The notes under the pieces: model-generated
What the model was told of the DNA's origin: nothing
The model's input: the letters and a program-made list of their open reading frames with translations, nothing else
Database searches by the model: none
Assembly: GCA_034658975.1 (NCBI GenBank)
Contig: JAYEGJ010000173.1
Coordinates: 1 to 20,290, forward strand
Direction of reading: 5' to 3'
DNA length: 20,290 bases
DNA from: SZUA-217 sp034658975
GTDB taxonomy: Bacteria > Actinomycetota > Acidimicrobiia > Spongiisociales > ZC4RG35
Shown: positions 6,023-12,720 of the stretch, piece by piece
Layout of the letters: each line of letters opens with the position of its first letter
Position numbering within the stretch: position 1 is the first letter of the stretch
Made by a program: the position numbers and the translations under genes

Positions 6023-8848
6023 CTACCTATACGCGTCCAGGGGCGGGCAGGCGCAAATGAGGTGTCGATCTCCGTCGGCGCCGTCGATACGGCCCACCGG
6101 AGGCCAGTATTTGTCGGTCCTCAGGGTCATCAGGGGAAAGGCAGCCTCCTCGCGGGTGTATGAACGATCCCATATATCCCCTGCGACGTCGGCCGCGGTG
6201 TGAGGAGAGCGGAAGAGCGGATTGTCGTCCCCGGGCCACTCGCCCGATCCCACCCGATCCGCCTCGGCCCGTATGGCGATCATCGCGTCGCAGAACCGGT
6301 CCAACTCGGTTAGATCCTCGGACTCGGTCGGTTCGACCATCAACGTCCCCACCACGGGGAAAGAAACCGTCGGTGCGTGGAACCCGTAGTCTGCCAAGCG
6401 TTTGGCGACATCCTCGGCCGTGATGCCCGTCTCTTTGGTCATGGGCCGCAGATCGACGATGCATTCATGAGCCACACGTCCATTGGCACCCGCGTACAGG
6501 ACAGGGAAGTGCGGGTCGAGACGTCGTGCCAGGTAGTTGGCCGAGAGAATCGCCACCTTGGTTGCCTGACGCAGACCGTCCGCTCCCATCAGACGCACAT
6601 ACGCCCAAGGAATCGGGAGAATGCCGGCGGAACCGAAGGGAGCACCGGAGATCGGCCCGATACCGGTGGGCGGGCCTGCTTCCTCGAGGAGCGGATGATT
6701 TGGCAGGAACGGGGCCAGGTGAGCCGCTGCACCCACCGGGCCAACGCCAGGTCCACCCCCGCCATGAGGAATTGTGAAGGTCTTATGGAGATTGAGATGT
6801 CCCACGTCCGCTCCAAAGTCGGCCGGCTTGGCCAAACCGACGAGGGCGTTGAGATTGGCTCCGTCTATGTAGACCTGGCCTCCGTGTGAGTGAATCATCT
6901 CGGTGAGCCTCCGGATCCCCTCTTCGAAGACTCCGTGTGTCGACGGGTATGTCACCATCGCCGCGGCCAGACCATCGGCATGCTCGGACGCCCTGGCTTC
7001 GAGATCATCCAGATCAATGTTCCCCGCGTCGTCCGTTGCTACCACCACCACCTTCATGCCGGCCATTACGGCCGAGGCGGCGTTGGTCCCGTGGGCCGAC
7101 GCCGGAATGAGACATATGTCTCTGTGCTCGTCGCCACGCGACTTGTGATAGGCGGCAATTGCCAGAAGACCGGCCAACTCACCCTGCGATCCCGCGTTCG
7201 GCTGCAACGAAACGGCCGCATATCCGGTGGCTGAAGCGAGGTACTGCTCGAGGGTCCCGATCAGTTCCAAATATCCGGTCGCCTGATCAATGGGCGCGTA
7301 GGGATGGATTCCGCCGAACTCCGGCCACGTGATCGGGATCATCTCGGTCGTTGCGTTGAGCTTCATCGTGCACGAACCGAGCGGAATCATCGATCGGTCC
7401 AGGGCGAGGTCGCGATCGCCGAGGCGGCGCAGGTACCGGAGCATCCCGTGCTCGGACTGGTGGAGGCTGAACACCGGATGTGTCATGAAGGAGGTCTGGC
7501 GAAGGAGAGTCTCCGGCAGACCCGAGGCACCGTCTCCTTCGGAGTTCACGACACCAAATGACGCGAGGACCTCATCGACGATTCTGTCCGTTGTCTTCTC
7601 GTCGAGGGCGATCCGAATGCGATCGGAGCCGACGACTCCAAGATTCATGCCCCTCTCCAGGGCAGCCTCCACGATCCCGTCGGCCCCACCCGGCACAACC
7701 ACAGTGAGAGTGTCGAACCAGGTGTCGGCGGATAGCTCGAATCCGGCATTGACGAGAGATGTCGCCAGACGGGTGGTGAGACGGTGCACTTCGGACGCGA
7801 TGGCCATCAACCCGTCGGGCCCATGCCATGAGCCATAGAGACCGGCTATGACGGCGAGCAGAACCTGGGCCGTGCACACGTTGGAGGTTGCCTTCTCCCG
7901 TCTGATGTGCTGCTCCCGGGTCTGGAGGGCCAGGCGGTAGGCAACCCGGCCGGCGTCATCGTGGGCTACTCCAACCAGACGGCCGGGAAGCCCTCGAACC
8001 AGCTCGCTGCGAGCAGCGATGAAGCCGGCATGAGGACCGCCGTATCCGAGCGGGACGCCGAAACGCTGGGCCGACCCGACCGAAATGTCGGCTCCCCATT
8101 CCCCTGGCGCCTCCAGCAAGGTCAACGCAAGTAGATCAGCAGCCACGACGACAAACGCCGATACCTCCTTGAACCGCGCCACCGTGTCGCGGTGGTCGAC
8201 GATTTCACCGGAGGAGCCCGGATACTGGAGCAGCACGCCGAACGCCTCCGCCGGATCCGAGTCTTCGGTGAGTTCTCTGACCTCGACGCCCACGGCATCT
8301 GCCCTCGTCTTGATCACGGCTTTGGTCGGTGCATGACAGTCGGAGTCGACATAGAAGATGTTGCGCTTGCCCCGTGACAGGCGTCTCGCCATGGCCACAG
8401 CCTCCGCCGCGGCTGTGGGCTCGTCGAGCAGTGACGAATTGGCCACCTCGAGGCCGGTCAGGTCGGAGACCATCGTCTGGAAGTTGAGCAAGGCCTCGAG
8501 ACGTCCTTGCGAGATCTCGGGTTGATAGGGCGTGTACGCGGTGTACCAGGCCGGGTTCTCGAGCACATTCCGCTGGATGACAGGAGGAAGAATCGTGTCG
8601 TGATAGCCGAGGCCGATAAGCGAAGTGACAACCCGGTTCTTGTCGGCGAGCTTCCTGAGCTCGGAGACGACCTCGACTTCGGAGACTGCCGGCGGCAGGT
8701 CGAGCTCGGTGTTCAGAATCGAGTCCGGAACCGTTTCGGATATCAGGTCATCGATGGAGGCCGCTCCGACCGTGGCCAGCATCTTCTCGATGTCGGCCGG
8801 TCGGGGGCCGATGTGTCGATCTGCGAACGATTCGATGGGATGGGGCAT
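6023..8848 (-). CDS. gcvP: Glycine dehydrogenase (decarboxylating), P protein of the glycine cleavage system
   Basis: This 941-residue PLP enzyme decarboxylates glycine and passes the aminomethyl group to lipoyl-GcvH. It is the single-chain form: two homologous halves (about 1-430 and 440-941) that in some bacteria are separate GcvPA and GcvPB subunits. The start has the hallmark FADRHIGP. The PLP Schiff-base lysine is Lys689 in HLNLHKTFTIPHGGGGPG, followed by the glycine-rich loop. PLGSCTMKLNA and QPNAGSQGE in the second half also fit. Length matches other one-chain P proteins. AGGAG at 8855-8859 lies 6 bases before the ATG. The gene is preceded by a glycine riboswitch. No gcvT or gcvH gene is adjacent in this window, so the partners must be encoded elsewhere. 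Nothing looks truncated. Confidence 0.97.
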   Translation of the reverse strand: MPHPIESFADRHIGPRPADIEKMLATVGAASIDDLISETVPDSILNTELDLPPAVSEVEVVSELRKLADKNRVVTSLIGLGYHDTILPPVIQRNVLENPAWYTAYTPYQPEISQGRLEALLNFQTMVSDLTGLEVANSSLLDEPTAAAEAVAMARRLSRGKRNIFYVDSDCHAPTKAVIKTRADAVGVEVRELTEDSDPAEAFGVLLQYPGSSGEIVDHRDTVARFKEVSAFVVVAADLLALTLLEAPGEWGADISVGSAQRFGVPLGYGGPHAGFIAARSELVRGLPGRLVGVAHDDAGRVAYRLALQTREQHIRREKATSNVCTAQVLLAVIAGLYGSWHGPDGLMAIASEVHRLTTRLATSLVNAGFELSADTWFDTLTVVVPGGADGIVEAALERGMNLGVVGSDRIRIALDEKTTDRIVDEVLASFGVVNSEGDGASGLPETLLRQTSFMTHPVFSLHQSEHGMLRYLRRLGDRDLALDRSMIPLGSCTMKLNATTEMIPITWPEFGGIHPYAPIDQATGYLELIGTLEQYLASATGYAAVSLQPNAGSQGELAGLLAIAAYHKSRGDEHRDICLIPASAHGTNAASAVMAGMKVVVVATDDAGNIDLDDLEARASEHADGLAAAMVTYPSTHGVFEEGIRRLTEMIHSHGGQVYIDGANLNALVGLAKPADFGADVGHLNLHKTFTIPHGGGGPGVGPVGAAAHLAPFLPNHPLLEEAGPPTGIGPISGAPFGSAGILPIPWAYVRLMGADGLRQATKVAILSANYLARRLDPHFPVLYAGANGRVAHECIVDLRPMTKETGITAEDVAKRLADYGFHAPTVSFPVVGTLMVEPTESEDLTELDRFCDAMIAIRAEADRVGSGEWPGDDNPLFRSPHTAADVAGDIWDRSYTREEAAFPLMTLRTDKYWPPVGRIDGADGDRHLICACPPLDAYR

Positions 8849-8854
8849 GATTGA

Positions 8855-8859
8855 CTCCT
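8855..8859 (-). promoter_or_regulatory. Ribosome binding site of gcvP
   Basis: AGGAG on the minus strand, 6 bases before the ATG at 8848. It fixes the gcvP start. It lies about 25 bases after the riboswitch aptamer and is the natural target if the switch acts on translation. Confidence 0.75.
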
Positions 8860-8881
8860 GATCATCTGCTCCCTTCCCCGC

Positions 8882-8991
8882 TGTCGTCTTCTCCAGCGAT
8901 GCCTCAGCCGTCGGTCCAATGTGCCTGAGAGTTTCCGGGAAGGTTGTTGCCCCTTCGGCGCCCTCGCGTGGAGAGCTCTCCCGACGGCCTC
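8882..8991 (-). ncRNA. Glycine riboswitch, single aptamer, upstream of gcvP
   Basis: The minus strand shows the conserved glycine aptamer in order: CGGGAGAGC at about 8983-8975, GCGCCGAAGGGGCAA (8961-8947), CTCTCAGGCA (8931-8922), GGACCGACGG (8917-8908), and GCTGGAGA (about 8898-8891), the 3' closing/linker element. Only one GCCGAAGG core is present, so this is not the classic tandem pair; the sequence after GCTGGAGA may form the ghost-aptamer stem of single-aptamer types. Glycine riboswitches usually turn on glycine-cleavage genes when glycine is abundant. No U-tract terminator is seen before gcvP, so control of translation through the SD at 8855-8859 is more likely, though I could not identify a sequestering strand. 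Confidence 0.92.
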
Positions 8992-9003
8992 GTAGGCAAC
9001 GCC

Positions 9004-9009
9004 ATCATA
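9004..9009 (-). promoter_or_regulatory. -10 box of the riboswitch/gcvP promoter
   Basis: TATGAT on the minus strand, one mismatch from TATAAT. Its spacing puts the transcript start near 8996-8998, just ahead of the glycine aptamer. No good -35 is seen. The element lies directly after the ychF stop, so gcvP probably has its own promoter. Confidence 0.6.
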
Positions 9010-9025
9010 CGCGCTTGACCAACCC

Positions 9026-10108
9026 TCACACGTTGAAGCGGAAGAGGGCCACGTCGTTGGGTCGCATCACATATGCCTTGCCCTCGGTTCGTATCAGGCC
9101 CTTGGCCTTGGCGGCGTTCCAGGAACCTGCCTCCAACAGGACGTCATAGTCCGCGACTTCGGCGGCAATGAAGCCCCGCTGGAAGTCTGTATGAATCTCG
9201 CCGGCGGCCTCGGGAGCGGTCGAACCGGCGCGAATCGTCCAGGCACGGGTCTCCGTCTCGCCTCCCGTCAGATAACTCTGCAGGCCCAGCGTATGGTAGG
9301 CGGCCCTTATGACAGCATTGAGGCCGGGCTCGTCCTGGCCGATAGAGGCAAGCAACTCGGCGCGCTCGGAATCCTCCAACTCGGTCAGCTCCGCCTCAAT
9401 CTGTGCATCGAGGAACAGAGCATCCGAAGGTGCCACCATCTGGGTTAACTCGGCCTGACGATCGACGTCGGCGAGGACGTCCTCGTCAACATTGAATACG
9501 TAGATGATCGGTTTCGCCGTCAGCAAATGCAGATCGGCGAACTCCGGCCGACGATCCATCAGAGCCGGGGACTTGGCGATCAGTTCTCCTGCGGCGAGCA
9601 CCCGCCGTAGCTCGTGGAGGAGATCCACCCTTTTCTGGAGGGTCTTGTCGACAGTTGCCTCCTTTTCCAGCTTGCCAAGCCGCCTGTCGATCGTCTCGAG
9701 GTCGGCGATCGCAAGTTCGGTCTCGATCACCTCGATATCCCTCCCGGGATGGAGTTCAGTATCGACGTGGACCACATCCGAGGCTTCGAAGGCCCTTACG
9801 ACATGACAGATCGCATTCACATCGCGGATGTTGGACAGGAACCGATTGCCCAGCCCTTCACCCTGGCTGGCCCCCTCCACCAAACCGGCGATGTCCACAA
9901 AGGTCACTGACGCAGGAGTGGTCTTGGGGGATCGGAACAGCTCCGCCAGCTTGTCAAGACGCGGGTCAGGGATCGGGACGATCCCGGTGTTGGGGTCGAT
10001 CGTCGCGAACGGGTAGTTCGCAGCGAGTACCCCCGCATTGGTAAGGGCGTTGAAGAGCGTGGACTTGCCGACGTTGGGCAGCCCGACGATCCCGATCGAG
10101 AGGCGCAT
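9026..10108 (-). CDS. ychF: YchF, OBG-family ATPase/GTPase
   Basis: This 360-residue P-loop protein is a universally conserved ribosome-associated NTPase linked in other bacteria to stress and translation control. The G1 loop is GLPNVGKST (9-17) and G3 is DIAG (72-75). In place of the G4 NKxD there is NVDE (206-209), the change associated with ATP preference in YchF/Ola1. Residues about 130-180 form the helical coiled-coil insertion, and the TGS domain occupies roughly 275-360, ending in the typical DVALFRFNV. Length is standard. The ATG start has no SD, and a TANNNT box lies 9 bases upstream, so the mRNA may be leaderless or nearly so. It diverges from gpsA with 63 bases between starts. Confidence 0.97.
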   Translation of the reverse strand: MRLSIGIVGLPNVGKSTLFNALTNAGVLAANYPFATIDPNTGIVPIPDPRLDKLAELFRSPKTTPASVTFVDIAGLVEGASQGEGLGNRFLSNIRDVNAICHVVRAFEASDVVHVDTELHPGRDIEVIETELAIADLETIDRRLGKLEKEATVDKTLQKRVDLLHELRRVLAAGELIAKSPALMDRRPEFADLHLLTAKPIIYVFNVDEDVLADVDRQAELTQMVAPSDALFLDAQIEAELTELEDSERAELLASIGQDEPGLNAVIRAAYHTLGLQSYLTGGETETRAWTIRAGSTAPEAAGEIHTDFQRGFIAAEVADYDVLLEAGSWNAAKAKGLIRTEGKAYVMRPNDVALFRFNV

Positions 10109-10117
10109 CGACGGCGC

Positions 10118-10123
10118 AGGTTA
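10118..10123 (-). promoter_or_regulatory. Candidate -10 box for ychF
   Basis: TAACCT on the minus strand matches TANNNT and lies 9 bases before the ychF ATG. No SD is present between them and no clear -35 is seen. The spacing would place the transcript start at or within about 3 bases of the start codon. Confidence 0.35.
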
Positions 10124-10159
10124 GGGAAGAGCCCCTCACTACCTGGGAGTCTGCTGGCT

Positions 10160-10165
10160 ACCGTG
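10160..10165 (+). promoter_or_regulatory. Candidate -10 box for gpsA
   Basis: TACCGT matches TANNNT and ends 6 bases before ATG 10172. If used, transcription would begin at the ATG, and the upstream in-frame GTG at 10163 could not be the start because it lies within the box. No SD is well placed for either start, and no -35 is evident. Confidence 0.35.
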
Positions 10166-10171
10166 CCGCCG

Positions 10172-11173
10172 ATGGAGAACGTGTCGGTAGTCGGTGCCGG
10201 TTCCTGGGGAACCACTGTCGCGTCCCTTTCCGCGCTGACCACACCGACCACCATCTGGGCACGACGCCCCGAGCTTGCGCAGTCGATCAACGAGGATCGA
10301 CAGAACGCCGACTATCTGCCCGGTCACACCCTTCCCTATGGATTGAGGGCCACCTCCGACCTCGAGACGGCCATGGCCGGAGCCGACATCGTGGTGATGG
10401 CGGTCCCTTCTCACGGATTTCGGTCGATATTTCGCGAGATTGCGGGATCCTTGGCGGATACGACTCCGGTGGTCTCGCTCACCAAAGGCATAGAGCAAGA
10501 GAGCCTCGCAACCATGACACAGGTCGTCGCAGACGAGGCACCCACCCACGATGAGGCGAGGACCGGCGTCCTGACCGGGCCCAACCTCGCATTGGAGATC
10601 ATCGCCCAGCAACCCACCGCATCCGTTATGGCCATGAAAGACGAGGAAGCGGCACTGTCGATCCAGAAGGTGTTCATGGGACCGACCTTTCGTGTGTACA
10701 CCAACGACGATGTCATCGGGTGCGAACTCGGAGGGGCCCTCAAGAACGTGATGGCGATAGCAGCCGGCATGTCGGACGGTCTCGGATTCGGAGACAACAC
10801 GAAGGCAACGCTCCTGACGAGAGCCCTCGCCGAACTGACCCGCCTTGGCATCGTCCTCGGTGGTCGTCCCGAGACTTTCTCCGGCCTCGCCGGCATGGGC
10901 GACCTGATCGCCACATGCAACTCCCCGAGAAGCCGCAACCACACGGTCGGTTTCGGTCTCGCCAGGGGCAAGTCACTCGATGAGGTGGTCTCGGAGATGA
11001 ACATGGTCGCCGAGGGAATCAAGACCACAAAAAGCGTTCTGGGACTGGCCGAGAGGACAGGGGTGGAGATGCCGATAGCCGAGCATGTAAGCCAGGTGCT
11101 CCACGAAGGCGTTCACCCGCGTGACGCTGTGATGAGTCTCATGACAAGAGAGGCAAAGGCGGAAACCGGGTGA
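10172..11173 (+). CDS. gpsA: NAD(P)+-dependent glycerol-3-phosphate dehydrogenase
   Basis: This enzyme reduces dihydroxyacetone phosphate to sn-glycerol-3-phosphate, the backbone for phospholipid synthesis, in the cytoplasm. The N-terminal VVGAGSWGTT is the Rossmann dinucleotide-binding loop of GpsA. LTKGIEQE, GPNLALEI and the catalytic-lysine region GALKNVMAIAAGMSDGL, followed by NTKATLLTRALAEL, are family signatures. GMGDLIATC and the SRN motif that follows complete the C-terminal domain. Starting at ATG 10172 the protein is 333 residues; GTG 10163 would add three. I prefer the ATG because family members begin within a few residues of the Rossmann strand and a TANNNT box covers the GTG. The stop overlaps the next gene (GTGA), so the two are translationally coupled. 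Confidence 0.96.
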   Translation: MENVSVVGAGSWGTTVASLSALTTPTTIWARRPELAQSINEDRQNADYLPGHTLPYGLRATSDLETAMAGADIVVMAVPSHGFRSIFREIAGSLADTTPVVSLTKGIEQESLATMTQVVADEAPTHDEARTGVLTGPNLALEIIAQQPTASVMAMKDEEAALSIQKVFMGPTFRVYTNDDVIGCELGGALKNVMAIAAGMSDGLGFGDNTKATLLTRALAELTRLGIVLGGRPETFSGLAGMGDLIATCNSPRSRNHTVGFGLARGKSLDEVVSEMNMVAEGIKTTKSVLGLAERTGVEMPIAEHVSQVLHEGVHPRDAVMSLMTREAKAETG

Positions 11174-11802
11174 GCGATAAGACACAGATCGGACGTCTCC
11201 CGGAGCGCGGGGTGACCGATCGAGAGGTTCTCAACTCGATCCTCGATGAAGGAATCGTCTGTCATGTGGCGTATGTCGTCGACGACCGACCCGTGGGCAT
11301 ACCCACCCTCTACGTGAGAGCCGGCGACCGCATCCTGGTGCACGGGTCCAACTCCGCCGGCTTTGTGCGAGCCGCCCGCGACGGAAAACCCCTGTGTGTG
11401 ACGGTCACTCACCTCGACGGGATCGTCGTAGCGCGCTCGGGTTTCCATTCCTCGGCGAACTACCGCAGCGCCGTCATCCACGGGACGGGGAGAGTCCTGG
11501 AGGGCGAAGAGCATTGGACCGGGCTCGATCTCACAGTGGAAGGCTTGATTCCCGGTCGCGCCAGCGACCTTCGATCCCCGAGCGAATCGGAGTCGAAGCA
11601 GACGTCGGTGATCGAAATCATGCTTGATGAATGGTCGGTCAAGACACGCTCCGGCGGTCCCGGCGACGACCCTGCCGACATGTCATCCGATGCCTGGGCT
11701 GGAGTGGTCCCGCTCTCAGTCGTGGCCGGCGATCCCATCCCCTCCGAGGACCTTGCCGACGGGATCGAGGTTCCGGACTACCTCAGCCATTACAGCCGTT
11801 GA
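11170..11802 (+). CDS. Pyridoxamine-5'-phosphate-oxidase-like flavoprotein (FMN split barrel)
   Basis: The 210-residue product resembles the Pyridox_ox_2 / NimA-like branch of the FMN-binding split-barrel superfamily. Supporting features are the opening TDREVLNSILDEGIVCHVAYVVDDRPVG-type strand pattern (shown only in part elsewhere), the central PTLYVRAGDRILVHGS, and the segment FHSSANYRSAVIHGTG, where this group has a conserved His/Asn/Tyr run followed by a Gly turn. Proteins of this group bind FMN or F420 or haem and reduce varied substrates; the substrate here cannot be read from sequence. It is unlikely to be the true PdxH. The start is GTG at 11170 overlapping the gpsA stop, and its own stop overlaps the next start. 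Cytoplasmic, no signal peptide. Confidence 0.8.
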   Translation: MSDKTQIGRLPERGVTDREVLNSILDEGIVCHVAYVVDDRPVGIPTLYVRAGDRILVHGSNSAGFVRAARDGKPLCVTVTHLDGIVVARSGFHSSANYRSAVIHGTGRVLEGEEHWTGLDLTVEGLIPGRASDLRSPSESESKQTSVIEIMLDEWSVKTRSGGPGDDPADMSSDAWAGVVPLSVVAGDPIPSEDLADGIEVPDYLSHYSR

Positions 11803-12704
11803 CGGGCAAACCTCTTCTGGTCACCACCCACGGGACGAACCGGGAAGCGTTCGCCGCGACCGATTGGGGACTCTTCATCTCCCTCGGTCTCATCTGGGGG
11901 GCGTCGTTCCTGTTCATGGCTATCGGGCTCGACTCGTTCCATCCCGGACTGGTCACCTGGCTGCGAGTCGGTTTCGGAGCCCTGTTCATGCTCGCCCTCC
12001 CCAGGGCACATCGAGCCAAGGTTGCCAGCGAGGACTGGGGCAAGGTGATCGTCCTCGGCGTTATCTGGATAGCCCTTCCGCTGACCCTCTTTCCAATCGC
12101 CCAGCAATGGATCGACTCGGCGGTGGCCGGGATGCTCAACGGGGCCACGCCGATCTTCACCGCCCTGCTGGCAACGGTTCTCTTCAGGGCCCTTCCCGGT
12201 CGTCTCCAAATGGCTGGCCTGTTGATCGGATTTGCCGGGATCATCGCCATCGCCCTGCCCAGCGCCGGCGCCGGATCGAGCCAAGTAATCGGCGTGGCCC
12301 TCGTTCTGCTGGCAACCGTTTGCTACGCCTTCTCCCTCAACGTTGTCCCTCCGCTTCAGCAGCGCTACGGCGCTTTGGGCGTCATCGCAAGGGTGCAATG
12401 GGTCGCGGCGCTGATGGTGACTCCCTTCGGTATTTACGGACTCACCAAGTCGACCTTCGCGTGGCCATCGGTTTTGGCGATGCTGGCTGTCGGCATCGTG
12501 GGAACCGGACTGGCCTTCGTCCTCATGGGAACGCTCTCAGGGAGGGTGGGAGCGACGCGTTCGGCCTTCATCACCTACGTCATCCCGGTGGTGGCCCTGA
12601 TCCTCGGCGTGATCTTCAGAAACGAATCCATCGCTCTGTTCGCCATCCTTGGGGTCGCGCTCGTGATCGTCGGGGCGCTTCTCGCCTCACGAAGAGAGAC
12701 CTGA
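11799..12704 (+). CDS. EamA/DMT-family transporter
   Basis: This 301-residue integral membrane protein has about ten hydrophobic segments in two repeated EamA halves, the drug/metabolite transporter pattern. WGASFLFMAIGL in the first helix and GTGLAFVLMGTLSGRVGATRSAF in the second half fit the family. Substrate unknown; such carriers export amino acids, nucleobases or other metabolites. The reading frame stays open back to 11631, but that 5' part is an Arg/Pro-rich shadow of the preceding gene and has no membrane character. I place the start at TTG 11799, whose TTGA overlaps the preceding stop. No SD is seen, so initiation would depend on translational coupling. The short hydrophilic N-terminus (about 22 residues) before the first helix is normal. 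Confidence 0.88.
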   Translation: MTGKPLLVTTHGTNREAFAATDWGLFISLGLIWGASFLFMAIGLDSFHPGLVTWLRVGFGALFMLALPRAHRAKVASEDWGKVIVLGVIWIALPLTLFPIAQQWIDSAVAGMLNGATPIFTALLATVLFRALPGRLQMAGLLIGFAGIIAIALPSAGAGSSQVIGVALVLLATVCYAFSLNVVPPLQQRYGALGVIARVQWVAALMVTPFGIYGLTKSTFAWPSVLAMLAVGIVGTGLAFVLMGTLSGRVGATRSAFITYVIPVVALILGVIFRNESIALFAILGVALVIVGALLASRRET

Positions 12705-12707
12705 CCC

Positions 12708-12713
12708 TACGAT
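12708..12713 (+). promoter_or_regulatory. Candidate -10 box for the S9 peptidase gene
   Basis: TACGAT fits TANNNT and ends 7 bases before the ATG at 12721. No SD lies in the 16-base gap after the transporter stop, so a leaderless transcript is plausible. No clear -35 is visible. Confidence 0.4.
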
Positions 12714-12720
12714 CGCCCCC

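Noticed and set aside
8891..8898. Second glycine aptamer after the first
   Set aside because: GCTGGAGA looks like the start of another, but no second GCCGAAGG core or CTCTCAGG follows before gcvP; it fits the closing/linker element.
10139..10942. A 267-codon minus-strand frame opposite gpsA
   Set aside because: gpsA motifs are unmistakable on the plus strand; the antisense frame has no domain features.
11631..11798. N-terminal extension of the transporter to ATG 11631
   Set aside because: The extra 56 residues are Arg-rich and lie wholly within the preceding gene in another frame; TTG 11799 fits the overlap pattern and leaves a normal N-terminus.
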